From positions 2,800,501-2,864,500 of the forward strand of contig NZ_JAZIFY010000001.1 of the NCBI RefSeq assembly GCF_036634195.1: 64,000 nucleotides of DNA. The letters run 5' to 3'. The notes below the pieces were generated by a model. The model made no database searches, was not told the origin of the DNA, and saw nothing but the letters and a program-made list of their open reading frames with translations. The stretch comes from Streptomyces sp. P9-A4. GTDB taxonomy: Bacteria > Actinomycetota > Actinomycetes > Streptomycetales > Streptomycetaceae. The position numbers and the translations under genes were made by a program. Shown here piece by piece: positions 49,883-58,398 of this stretch (position 1 is the first letter of the stretch; every line of letters starts with the position of its first letter).

Positions 49883-52134
49883 CCGACACGGTGCGGCTGC
49901 GGGACGGGGAGCGGGGGGCGGACGCGGATCCGGGCGGCCACGGCAGGGACGACGGAGGCACGGGCGGCCACGGCGCGGACGGCGGCGGTACGGGTGACCC
50001 CGGCGCGAGCGGTCACGGCACGGGCGGCCACGGCCCGGACCGCGGCGGTACGGACGGTCACGGCTCGGGTCCTTCCGACGAGAGCTCCATGTTCCGCAAC
50101 GCCTACGCCCTCATGCTCTCCACCGGCGTCTCCGCCGCCCTCGGCCTCGGCTTCTGGCTGGTCGCCGCCCGCTACTACTCGGAGGAGGCCGTCGGCCAGG
50201 GCTCCGCCGCCATCGCCGCGCAGCGCCTCCTCGCCTCCCTCACCGCGACCACGATGATCGGCGCCGTCGTCCGGTACGTGCCCCGGGCCGGCCGCGCCAC
50301 CGGACCGCTCGTCCTGCGCGTGTACCTGGTCAGCACGGTGGTCGTCGCCGTCGCCTGCGGGGTCTTCCTGCTCACCCTGGACTGGTGGGGGCCCACGTAC
50401 GCCCCTCTCGGCACCCTCTCCGCCGGCCTGTTCTTCACCGCCTCCTGCGTCGGCTGGGCCCTGCTCACCCTCCAGGACGGCGTCCTCACCGGGCTGAGAC
50501 GGGCGGTCTGGGTCCCCGTCGGCAACGCCGTCTTCTCGCTCGGCAAGCTCGTCCTGCTCGTCGTCCTCGCCGCCGCCCTGCCGGTGCTCGGCGTCTTCGT
50601 GTCCTGGTCGGCGGCGATCGCCCTGTCCGTGGTGCCGCTCGCCTGGCTCGTCTTCCGGCGGCTCATCCCCCGGCAGGCCCGCGCCGACCGGGACCGCGAA
50701 CCGCCCGGCCTGCGCGAGATCGGCCGGTTCATGGCCGGGGACTCCGTCGGCGCGCTCTTCAGCCTCGCGATGATCAACCTGCTGCCGGTGATGGTCGCCG
50801 TCCGTTTCGACGCCGCCCACAACGCCTTCTTCTACACGGCCTACACCGTCGGCGGCACGATGGAGTTCATGGCCATCAACATGGCCTCGTCGCTCACCGC
50901 GCACGCCTCCCACAGCCCCGAGTCCCTCGCCGAGGGGGTCAGGGGCGCGCTGCGCCGGATGGCACTCCTGCTCGTCCCGGTGGTCCTGGTCCTCCTCGTC
51001 CTCGCGCCGGTGATCCTCGCGCCGTTCGGCCCGGACTACGCCGAACACGGCACGGCCGTGCTCCGGCTGCTGGCCGCCGCCGCGCTCCCCCGGGTCGCGG
51101 TCGAGCTGTACATAGGGGTGCTGCGCGTCCAGGGCCGTACGGGCGTGCTCGCCCTGCTCCAGGGCGCCATGTGCGTCCTGGTGCTCGGCAGCGCCGCGCT
51201 GCTCCTCGGCCGGGTGGGCATCGCGGGCGCGGGGGTCGCCGTCCTGGCGTCCATGACGCTGATGGCGGCGGTCTCGGCACCGGGCCTGCGGGCGGCCCTC
51301 CAGGGCCGGGCACCCGCGCCCCGCGCCCCGGAGGCCGTACGGTCGAAGCCGCGCGCCGAGGTCGGCTACGGCACCAACTGGGCGCGGGAGAGCGCCTATC
51401 TGCGGGGCGCGCACGACTCGGTGACGCCGGCGTTCGGCATCCCGGTGTTCGTATCCCGGCCGGAGGGGGCGGCGTCGCCGAGCGGGGCGGACGCCTCAGG
51501 CCGGACCGAGCCGTCCCCCAACGGCCCGGAGGACGCTCCGGGCCGGACGGCCACCCGGCGGGGGCCCGCCCCCGGCCCGGCGCTCTGGCTGTGGGCCGTG
51601 CTCGGACTGGCCGTCGGGTTGTTCTGGTTTCCCCTCGTCCGCTCCGGCGAGCTGAGCGTGGAGCGGCTCTCCGGCACCGGGCTGCTGACCGCGCTGCCGC
51701 CGGTCACCCTCGCCGCCGGGCTGCTGCTCGTCGCCCTCCAGGGCGCGGCCGTCGCGCTGCGGGTCTTCCGGCCGGTGTTCGCGGGGATGGTGCTGCTCGC
51801 CACCTTCCTGGCCCTGCACACCGCGCCACCGCTGCTCGGTCTGCGTCCGGCCGAGGCGGGCGGGCCCGGCGCCGTACTCCTGGGCGAGGGCCTGGAGCGG
51901 GCGGTGACGCCGGTGGCGCTCCAGGCGTTGAGCCTGCTCCTGGTGGCGCTGCTCCTGCGGGTGGTCGGGGTGGGCTCCCGGGTCACGGCCGGGGTGGTGT
52001 GGGTGCTCGTCTGGGCGGGCTGGGCGGGTCAGCAGGCCTTCGCCGCCGCACCGCTGCCGCTCTTCCTGGGCCTGGCGGGGGGCACGATGGCGGTGTGCGC
52101 GTTCCGCGGCCTGACGTCGGGCGGCCGGGGCTGA
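49879..52134 (+). CDS. MOP-superfamily polysaccharide flippase with extra C-terminal membrane module
   Basis: 751 residues from the GTG at 49879. Residues 10-70 are a Gly/His/Thr/Asp repeat (GGTGGHG-type units). Residues 75-490 form a flippase of the Wzx/MurJ type (MFRNAYALMLSTGVSAALGL, RRLIPRQARADRDREPPGLR between bundles, LLAAAALPRVAVELYIGVLR). After a Ser/Pro/Gly-rich linker (about 495-555) comes an additional module with several helices (LSGTGLLTALPPVTLAAGLL, LHTAPPLLGL). It resembles the N-terminal part of the 663-residue membrane protein encoded at 52697-54688. It would translocate a lipid-linked glycan outward. Coupled to the aminotransferase gene. Confidence 0.82.
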   Translation: MTDTVRLRDGERGADADPGGHGRDDGGTGGHGADGGGTGDPGASGHGTGGHGPDRGGTDGHGSGPSDESSMFRNAYALMLSTGVSAALGLGFWLVAARYYSEEAVGQGSAAIAAQRLLASLTATTMIGAVVRYVPRAGRATGPLVLRVYLVSTVVVAVACGVFLLTLDWWGPTYAPLGTLSAGLFFTASCVGWALLTLQDGVLTGLRRAVWVPVGNAVFSLGKLVLLVVLAAALPVLGVFVSWSAAIALSVVPLAWLVFRRLIPRQARADRDREPPGLREIGRFMAGDSVGALFSLAMINLLPVMVAVRFDAAHNAFFYTAYTVGGTMEFMAINMASSLTAHASHSPESLAEGVRGALRRMALLLVPVVLVLLVLAPVILAPFGPDYAEHGTAVLRLLAAAALPRVAVELYIGVLRVQGRTGVLALLQGAMCVLVLGSAALLLGRVGIAGAGVAVLASMTLMAAVSAPGLRAALQGRAPAPRAPEAVRSKPRAEVGYGTNWARESAYLRGAHDSVTPAFGIPVFVSRPEGAASPSGADASGRTEPSPNGPEDAPGRTATRRGPAPGPALWLWAVLGLAVGLFWFPLVRSGELSVERLSGTGLLTALPPVTLAAGLLLVALQGAAVALRVFRPVFAGMVLLATFLALHTAPPLLGLRPAEAGGPGAVLLGEGLERAVTPVALQALSLLLVALLLRVVGVGSRVTAGVVWVLVWAGWAGQQAFAAAPLPLFLGLAGGTMAVCAFRGLTSGGRG

Positions 52135-52192
52135 GGCGGTTGACGCGTGCTCCGGCGCCCGGCGAGCTGACCGCCGTGCCCGGCCCTCGCGG

Positions 52193-52651
52193 TCACCCGG
52201 CCCCGCCGCCGGCTCCTCGCGCGCGGAAACGGGACCTACGCGCGTGCGTACGGGAGGACTTGGCTCCCTCGCGTTCGACGGCGCCGCGCGTGGCGGCCGG
52301 GAGCGGCACTCCGGGCAGGACGGCGGCGACGCTCACGAAGAGGGCGAGGACCCCCATGAAGACGATGAGCGAGAAGGACCTGCCGAGGAACAGCGTGGTC
52401 GCGACGAGGGTGGCCACGGACAGGCTGACGGGCGCGGCGAGCGCCAGCGCCTCCAGACGGGCGCCGGGGCGCAGTCCGGTCGGCTGCGGGAGCAGCAGCG
52501 CGAGGCCGGGCCCGAGCGCGACGAAGGCGAGGACGGGGATCCAGCGCAGCGGGGAGCCGCCGGGGAGGGCGGTCGCCGCGAGCGCGACCCATCCGGAGGC
52601 CGCGAGGGCGGCTCGGCGCTGGACTCGCGGGGTCGGGCGGGGGAGAGCCAT
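52193..52651 (-). CDS. Small membrane protein of unknown function
   Basis: 152 residues from the ATG at 52651. About four hydrophobic segments (AALAASGWVALAATALPGG, PVLAFVALGPGLALLLPQPT, ALALAAPVSLSVATLVATTL, LIVFMGVLALFVSVAAVLPG) and a basic C-terminus. VALGPGLALL followed by a loop and LALAAPVSLSVATLV is reminiscent of the start of DUF1616-like or other glycan-synthesis membrane proteins, but I cannot assign a family. Downstream of the 663-residue membrane protein gene by 45 bases, so co-transcribed; convergent with the flippase gene. Confidence 0.7.
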   Translation of the reverse strand: MALPRPTPRVQRRAALAASGWVALAATALPGGSPLRWIPVLAFVALGPGLALLLPQPTGLRPGARLEALALAAPVSLSVATLVATTLFLGRSFSLIVFMGVLALFVSVAAVLPGVPLPAATRGAVEREGAKSSRTHARRSRFRARGAGGGAG

Positions 52652-52696
52652 GGCGTACCTGCTCCTCGTACGTGGGGTCCGGGGGTGGATGGACGT

Positions 52697-54688
52697 TCAG
52701 CCGCCGGTGGTGGGCCGGTAGCGGAGGACGACGCCGTACGTGTTCTCCTCGACGACCTGGAAGAGCGGGGAGCGCTTGAGCGCGGCCTTGAGGCTGTCGA
52801 AGCCGCCCTCGGGGAGGTAGCCCTCGCCGATGACGGCCTCGCCCTGGGTGCGGGTGAGGATCACGTACGCCGGGCAGTCCTGCGGGATGCCGCCGGCCAG
52901 GTAGCCCGCCGGGTCCTTCAGCATCCGGAGGTTCTCGTCGACCTCCTGCTCGGTGAAGAACCAGCGCACGTACCGGTCGTAGCGGTAGTACGAGTCGGGG
53001 AACGCGCCGGTCGCCGCGAGGATGAGGGAGCCCTCGGGCGCCCGGTCGAAGGCGCGGCGGGTGAGCGCGGTCTCGGCGGGCGGCGCGTAGTGCATGCCCT
53101 CCTTGCCGTAGTACGAGGGCAGGAAGCCGGCGAGCATGGCGACGAGGGTGACGGGCAGCGCGACGAACATCGCCCGGCGGGCGGTCACGGCGGCGCGGCT
53201 CGCGGCCCCGGCGGCGGGGACGAGCGCGGCGGCGGCGAAGAAGGCGGCGCCGGGGAGCCCGAAGAGGTAGACCCGGAAGATCATCTCGCCGCCGTAGTCG
53301 TTGACGGCGAACATCGGCAGGGGCGCGGCGGCGGCGAGCAGCAGCGGCAGGGCGCTGCGGACGAGTCTGCGGCGGAGCAGGACGGCGGCGACGGCGAGCC
53401 CGCCGAGGGCCAGGACCATCAGGATGTTGGCGTCGCCGACGAGTTCGGGCCCGGGTCCTGTGGGGTCGCCCGCGAAGCCGGGGCGGGAGTTGCCGAGCAG
53501 GTCGCCGGCCTTCTCGCGGAGGGTCCCGAGGGTGGTGAGGAACAGCTCGCGGCCCATCGTGAGGTTCCAGGCGAGCATGACCAGGCCGGTGGTGACGAGC
53601 AGCCCGATGTTGCGGTAGCGGCGGGTGAGGCAGAGGGCGAAGAGGGTGGCGCACAGCATGATCGGGGTCAGCTGGTGGCTGGCGTTGATGGTGGCGATCA
53701 GCGGCAGCAGGATCACCACGGCGACGGCCCGCTGCCGGGTCGTCGTGGGCGGCGGGACGGCGGAGGCCGCCGGGTCGAGGGTGCCCCGGTCGCGCAGCGT
53801 GCCCGCCAAGCCGGGCAGCACGAAGTGCCGGACGACGACGGCGAAGACGGTGAGGTAGAGCAGGTACGAGAAGCCCTGCGGGGACAGGTAGTCCTGGCCG
53901 ACCCAGTTCGCCAGCTGGAAGATCCACACCCCGGTCCACACGAGCCGCCAGTCGTCGCTGAACGTGCGGTAGATCAGGATGAGGACGGGCACCAGCAGCA
54001 GGCCGAGCGCGACCGGCGCCCAGTTGATGAAGGAGGCGGCGGCGTCCACGCCGAAGGCGCGTACGAGGGCCGCGTCGAGGGAGAAGAAGCCGGGCCACTG
54101 GTCGTACGCGGACATGCCGCCCGTCAGCTCGGCCCCGGGGTGGATGCCGCCCTCGGCGAGCATCCTGCTGATGATGGCGTCGTGCTTGGACGCCCAGGCG
54201 TAGCGGACGGTGTCGTAGAGGATCGCGGGCGGCGCCTTGAGGGCGAACAGCATGGCCGCGCAGTAGGTGGCGGGCCAGAGCGGGGCGGTGCCCGCCCGGC
54301 GCAGGGTGAGGACGAAGCCGCCGGTCAGGACGGCGAGAGCGGCGTAGAAGGTCAGCGGGAAGCGGTCGAGGAGGCCGAACTCCGCGATGTGCCGGAAGTC
54401 GATCCGGGGCAGCGCCCAGAGCCAGAGCGCGGCGGCGAGGAGCAGGGGGAGCAGGTTGAGGGCACCGGGCGAGCGGAGGGCGGCGGCGGCTCGGCCGCGC
54501 GTGCGGGTGGGGCGGGGTGGGCGGCCGGGCGACTCCGGGACCGCCGACTCGCGGGCGGTGGGCTTGCGGCGGGTCCGCTCGCGGCCGGCCGGCTCGCCGC
54601 CGGTGGGCTCGCCTCCTGTGGGCTGCGGCGGTACGCCCTTCCCGGTCTCCGGTGCGGGCCCCTGACGCTGCACGGCCTCTTCCCCCAC
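52697..54688 (-). CDS. Large multi-pass membrane protein, glycosyltransferase/polymerase-like
   Basis: 663 residues. I start at the GTG at 54688, which has GAAGGGG eight bases upstream; an ATG 19 codons earlier lies beyond the likely promoter. The N-terminal 75 residues are charged and repetitive (GGEPTGGEPAGRE). Then follow about twelve membrane helices, including ALNLLPLLLAAALWLWALPR and VFAVVVRHFVLPGLAGTL; periplasmic loops such as EGGIHPGAELTGGMSAYDQW contain acidic and aromatic residues like GT-C enzymes. The C-terminal 130 residues are soluble (YYRYDRYVRWFFTEQEVDEN). Function inferred only: polymer synthesis or transfer of lipid-linked sugars. A sequence relationship to the C-terminal module of the flippase is visible. 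Confidence 0.75.
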   Translation of the reverse strand: MGEEAVQRQGPAPETGKGVPPQPTGGEPTGGEPAGRERTRRKPTARESAVPESPGRPPRPTRTRGRAAAALRSPGALNLLPLLLAAALWLWALPRIDFRHIAEFGLLDRFPLTFYAALAVLTGGFVLTLRRAGTAPLWPATYCAAMLFALKAPPAILYDTVRYAWASKHDAIISRMLAEGGIHPGAELTGGMSAYDQWPGFFSLDAALVRAFGVDAAASFINWAPVALGLLLVPVLILIYRTFSDDWRLVWTGVWIFQLANWVGQDYLSPQGFSYLLYLTVFAVVVRHFVLPGLAGTLRDRGTLDPAASAVPPPTTTRQRAVAVVILLPLIATINASHQLTPIMLCATLFALCLTRRYRNIGLLVTTGLVMLAWNLTMGRELFLTTLGTLREKAGDLLGNSRPGFAGDPTGPGPELVGDANILMVLALGGLAVAAVLLRRRLVRSALPLLLAAAAPLPMFAVNDYGGEMIFRVYLFGLPGAAFFAAAALVPAAGAASRAAVTARRAMFVALPVTLVAMLAGFLPSYYGKEGMHYAPPAETALTRRAFDRAPEGSLILAATGAFPDSYYRYDRYVRWFFTEQEVDENLRMLKDPAGYLAGGIPQDCPAYVILTRTQGEAVIGEGYLPEGGFDSLKAALKRSPLFQVVEENTYGVVLRYRPTTGG

Positions 54689-54704
54689 GGACTGTCCCCT
54701 TCGG

Positions 54705-54745
54705 CGAAGTACAGGAAGGTACTTCGGTTCTGTTCGGACTATCAA
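54705..54745 (-). promoter_or_regulatory. Promoter overlapped by an inverted repeat, upstream of the membrane protein gene
   Basis: On the minus strand TTGATA (54740-54745) is followed after 18 bases by TACCTT (54716-54721), a good -35/-10 pair. The -10 lies inside the inverted repeat CGAAGTAC-N6-GTACTTCG (54705-54726), which could be an operator. The start codon is at 54688. Confidence 0.6.
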
Positions 54746-54782
54746 CTCACGGATGGATCACCGGAGTTGCCATACTTCCCAC

Positions 54783-55610
54783 TCAGCCGGCGAACTCCGG
54801 CCCCTTGATCAGGGCGCGGGCCCTGCGGTACATCCGCCAGCCGACCGTGGGCAGCGAGTCCGGGTACGGCGCCGCCTTCGCGCCCCGCCCCTCCATCCAC
54901 CGCTCGACGTCCGCGACCGTGTGGCTCCGGCGCAGGATGAGCCGGGCGATGCGGTAGATCTCGTCGGCGCCGGAACTGAGGGCGTGCCGGACGGCGACCG
55001 CCGAGGTGTACCCGGCCGCCGCCGCGGCCCGCCGCACCGCCGGACTGTTGTAGCCGTGCGGATAGGCCAGGTGCAGCACCTCGTGCCCGAGGACGTCCTC
55101 CAACACCGCCTTGGAGTCCCGCAGTTCACGGCGGAGCGCCCCCGGGGCGAGGGTGTCGAGCTGCGGATGCGTGACCGTGTGGCCGCCGACCTCCATCCCG
55201 TACCCCTCCAGTCGCGGCGCCTGCGCGAGCGTCATCATCGGCGCGGGCGGCAGCAGACAGGGCCGGCCGGGGGTGATGGCCCCGGTGGTCAGGTACGCGG
55301 TGGCCGGCAGCCCCCGGGAGGCGAGTGCCTCGGCGGTCGGCCCGACGAGGTCGGCGAAGCCGTCGTCGAAGGTGAGGACGACGGGCCGGGGCGGCAGCGG
55401 GGCACCGGTGGCGAAGTGCGCGGCGAGCGCGCCGACGGTGATCGCGGTACGCCCGGCGGCGACGATCGCGTCGAGCTGGGAGGCGAACTCCCTTGGCGTG
55501 ACGGTGAATTCGGCGATCCACTCCGCCGGGTCCTCCATCACGGCGTGATAGAGGAGGACGGGTATCCGGGTGGGGAGGGGTATCCGGGTGCGGCCGGGTG
55601 CGTTCGTCAT
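54783..55610 (-). CDS. Polysaccharide deacetylase-family protein (NodB/CE4)
   Basis: 275 residues starting MTNAPGRTRIPLPTRIPVLL. CE4 motifs: IPVLLYHAVMEDPAEW, PRPVVLTFDDGFADLVGPTA (catalytic and metal Asp), GYGMEVGGHTVTHPQLDTLA (HxxxH metal site), LAYPHGYNSPAVRRAAAAAG. Family members remove N-acetyl groups from glycans. There is no signal peptide, so it acts in the cytoplasm or on the inner face, or the true substrate is a lipid-linked sugar. It overlaps the upstream glycosyltransferase gene by four bases (ATGA), suggesting the two act on the same glycan. Confidence 0.9.
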   Translation of the reverse strand: MTNAPGRTRIPLPTRIPVLLYHAVMEDPAEWIAEFTVTPREFASQLDAIVAAGRTAITVGALAAHFATGAPLPPRPVVLTFDDGFADLVGPTAEALASRGLPATAYLTTGAITPGRPCLLPPAPMMTLAQAPRLEGYGMEVGGHTVTHPQLDTLAPGALRRELRDSKAVLEDVLGHEVLHLAYPHGYNSPAVRRAAAAAGYTSAVAVRHALSSGADEIYRIARLILRRSHTVADVERWMEGRGAKAAPYPDSLPTVGWRMYRRARALIKGPEFAG

Positions 55611-57046
55611 GGGGTCGCCTTCCCGCGCCGGGTCCGTATGCGGGCCTTCGCGTATCCGATCGGGCCGTACAGCATGCCGCGCCGCTCCAGCCGGGAGAGG
55701 GCGGCGGGCCAGGGGTGGTGGTGGGCGCGGTGCTCGCCGGGGACACCGGTGACGGTTCGGCCGGTGCCCTCGCCGGTCCCGCCGCCCGTCCCGCCGCGCT
55801 GGGCGGTCATCGTCCGGGCGTACGCGAGGCCGCGTGGCAGCCGGGCGAGCAGCGCGGGCAGCAGGCGGGGGCTGCGGACCAGGGTCGCGGTGAGGTACGC
55901 GGTGAGCCCGGCCCCGTATCCGTACGCCTGGTTGCGCAGGTCCTGCCAGGTGTCGCGGTGGTGGTGCCAGACGAGGGCGTCGGCGGTGTAGCGGAGCCGG
56001 AACCCGGCGGTGAGGACGGCGACGAAGGCGTACAGGTCGTCGCCGCCCTTCGCCGGGGTCCCGGTGCCGGTCGCCGGATCGAAGCCGCCGGCCCGCCGGA
56101 GCGCCTCGGTACGGAAGGCCATGTTGGCGCCGGACCCGAAACTGCCCGCGGTGAACGGGAAGAGCGGTTCGTCGGCGGGCGGCCGGGCGGGGTCGTACAG
56201 CCGGGGGGCGAAGCCCTTGGCGAAGCCGCCGTGGGACTCCAGGAGGATCTGGGCGGGGGTCCGCAGCCTGGCGGGCAGGATCAGACCGGTGACACAGCCG
56301 AGCCCGGGGTCGGTGGCGAAGGGCTCGGCGAGGGCGGTCAGCCAGTGCGGGTCGGCGATGACGTCGTCGTCGGTGAAGGCGACGACGGCGCCGCGGGCGG
56401 CGGCGAGACCGGTGTTGTGGGCGACGGCGAGACCGGGGGTGTCCTCACGGACGTACCGGACGCGGCCGGAGTACTTCCGGGTGACGAGGTCGTGGGTGCC
56501 GGAGGTGCGGGGCGCGTTGTCGACGACGATCAGCTCGTGGTCGGGATGGTCCTGCGCGAGCAGCGAGTCGAGCGCACGGGCGAGGGAGCGGGGGCGCTCA
56601 CGGGTGGCGAGGACGACGGACAGGCGGGGGGCGGCCTGCGCGGGGCGCACGGGGCGGGGGGCCACGGGGTGAGAAGCGGGCGCTGCGGGGCGGGCGGTGC
56701 GGGGAGTGGTCGCTGCGGGGCGGGCGGTCGCGGCGCGGGGAGCGGGCTCCGTGGGGCCGCCGTCCGGGTGGGAGGCGGCGAGGCGTTCGGCGTCGGTACG
56801 GGGTGGTCCGGCGTCCGCGAGGCGCCGCCGGGCGAGGGCGGCGAGTACCTCGGCGGGGTTCTCGCCGGCGGCGTAGGCGCCGATGACGGTGGCGACGGGC
56901 CGCCCCCGGAGCCGTACGAGCGCGTAGACGTCACCGGGCACGACGGGCGGCCCGCCGGGAGCGGGCCGGAGGGCGGGGCCGCCGCCGTCGGGCGCGTCGA
57001 GGTCGAGCTCGGCGACGGAGATCGGCCGGGGGGCGGGGAGGCTCAT
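55607..57046 (-). CDS. Family 2 glycosyltransferase with N-terminal extension
   Basis: 479 residues. The first 90 residues form a small separate domain (VALVRLRGRPVATVIGA-like; GDVYALVRLRGRPVATVIGA) and a Pro/Ala-rich linker. The GT-A domain begins near residue 138: LSVVLATRERPRSLARALDS, HELIVVDNAPRTSGTHDLVT, GAVVAFTDDDVIADPHWLTA (DDD donor-binding site), AGSFGSGANMAFRTEALRRA, KGGDDLYAFVAVLTAGF (ED-like catalytic region). The C-terminus is basic with amphipathic helices, so it is probably membrane-associated. Coupled to the deacetylase gene by ATGA. Confidence 0.9.
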   Translation of the reverse strand: MSLPAPRPISVAELDLDAPDGGGPALRPAPGGPPVVPGDVYALVRLRGRPVATVIGAYAAGENPAEVLAALARRRLADAGPPRTDAERLAASHPDGGPTEPAPRAATARPAATTPRTARPAAPASHPVAPRPVRPAQAAPRLSVVLATRERPRSLARALDSLLAQDHPDHELIVVDNAPRTSGTHDLVTRKYSGRVRYVREDTPGLAVAHNTGLAAARGAVVAFTDDDVIADPHWLTALAEPFATDPGLGCVTGLILPARLRTPAQILLESHGGFAKGFAPRLYDPARPPADEPLFPFTAGSFGSGANMAFRTEALRRAGGFDPATGTGTPAKGGDDLYAFVAVLTAGFRLRYTADALVWHHHRDTWQDLRNQAYGYGAGLTAYLTATLVRSPRLLPALLARLPRGLAYARTMTAQRGGTGGGTGEGTGRTVTGVPGEHRAHHHPWPAALSRLERRGMLYGPIGYAKARIRTRRGKATP

Positions 57047-57157
57047 CGGGGGTCTCTCGACGGACGGACGGCGAGGGCGAGGGCGACGGGGGTGGAGGCA
57101 GCGGCGGCCCAGGCCCCAGCCGAAGCCCTTGTCCCGGCCCCGGCCCCCGCCCCGCCG

Positions 57158-58249
57158 TTAACGGCTGCCCCGCAGCCGGGCGACACGGTTCAGGGTGGCG
57201 CGGCCCCGGGCCGCGAGTTCCGGGCGGTCGCGGACGAAGCTGTGGGCCCGGCGGGAGGGCTCGCGTGCCACCCAGTGGAGCGCGGCGCGTACGCCGGGGC
57301 GGACGACGGCGCCCTCGTACACGGTCAGCTCCCCGGTCTTGAGCGCGTTCTTGTACTCGGCGTCGCCACGCCCGAGGTCCAGCATGCCGATCCCGGCCGC
57401 GGCGGCGGCCTCGGCCATCCGCAGATGGAGGACGAGGCCGGGCGAGTACTTGGCGAACTCGGGGTCGTAGGAGGGGAACCAGCAGGACAGGACGGTCGCG
57501 GACCGCAGTCCGAAGTGGGCGGCGACGGGGCGCGGGCCCGTGTAGAGCACGGAGAGGACGCCGGAGCAGCCGGGCGTGCGGAGTTCGTGGAGGCGGCGGA
57601 CGAGGGTGCTGATCCATGCCTTGGCGAAGCGGTCTCGGCGGCCGGTCCTGCGGTACTGGGCGGACTTCCACTCCATGAGGGTGCGCAGGGCCGCCGGGTC
57701 GCGCTCGTCGAAGACGAAACGGACGTCTCCGTCGGCCCGGCGGCCGAGGCGGCGCTCCTTGGCGAGGGTGGTCCGGAGGAACTTGGGGGACTGGACGCGC
57801 AGCAGGGCCTCGTACGCGGCGTAGCCCTCGCCGACGTCGATCACGGGCGAGGCGAACTCCTCGACGGCGGCGCCCTCGAAGACGGGCTGGCCGGACTCCA
57901 GGTTGTCGAACTCCCAGCCGGCGAGGCCGCAGTGGCGGAGCAGGGGCCGGGCGCCGGGCCGCAGACCGGCCCGGAGGACGGCACCCTGGGCGTCGGACAC
58001 GCCGAAGCCGATGGCGCGGCCCTGGCCCAAGGGCCCCTTCTCGTAAGGGAAGAAGCCGACGGGTTCGTCGTCCTCCGACCAGACGGCGACGCGGGAACGG
58101 GGCCGGACGGCGGCGACGGCCTGGGTGAACTCGGGTTCCATGAACGGATTCGCGGGCGCCCCGGACTTGGCGCGCAGCTCGCGCCAGGCGTCGATCTCGC
58201 GGGCGCTCAGCTCCTCCGGCCTGACGACCCGCATGCGGACAGCGCTCAC
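57158..58249 (-). CDS. GNAT/FemAB-like (BioF2-type) acyltransferase
   Basis: About 363 residues from the GTG at 58249; the ATG at 58234 (MRVVRPEELSAREIDAW) is an alternative start. Two GNAT-like halves: EPEFTQAVAAVRPRSRVAVW, PVGFFPYEKGPLGQGRAIGF, then LMEWKSAQYRRTGRRDRF, RPVAAHFGLRSATVLSCWFP, SPGLVLHLRMAEAAAAAGIG and MLDLGRGDAEYKNALKTGEL. This is the pattern of the BioF2/FemAB-like family associated with exopolysaccharide and PEP-CTERM loci, which acylate sugars or lipids. It fits the adjacent glycan genes; the acyl donor is not identifiable. Upstream it is divergent from the truncated kinase. Confidence 0.85.
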   Translation of the reverse strand: MSAVRMRVVRPEELSAREIDAWRELRAKSGAPANPFMEPEFTQAVAAVRPRSRVAVWSEDDEPVGFFPYEKGPLGQGRAIGFGVSDAQGAVLRAGLRPGARPLLRHCGLAGWEFDNLESGQPVFEGAAVEEFASPVIDVGEGYAAYEALLRVQSPKFLRTTLAKERRLGRRADGDVRFVFDERDPAALRTLMEWKSAQYRRTGRRDRFAKAWISTLVRRLHELRTPGCSGVLSVLYTGPRPVAAHFGLRSATVLSCWFPSYDPEFAKYSPGLVLHLRMAEAAAAAGIGMLDLGRGDAEYKNALKTGELTVYEGAVVRPGVRAALHWVAREPSRRAHSFVRDRPELAARGRATLNRVARLRGSR

Positions 58250-58398
58250 CTTGCCGACCCCCCGGTCTCCCCCTGAGTCCCGCCAGGACAGGACGCTACC
58301 CGTCCGCAACGCTCCGGGGCAGGGATACTCGGTCATTCCGTGGCCGATCCGTGAAGGAACGGACACGGCGGGGAGCGGTTGGCCAAGGGGGCGGAGGG

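Noticed and set aside
48683..58249. Antibiotic biosynthetic gene cluster
   Set aside because: The DegT aminotransferase and glycosyltransferase recall such clusters, but there is no PKS, NRPS, terpene or RiPP core enzyme; a surface glycan locus is the simpler reading.
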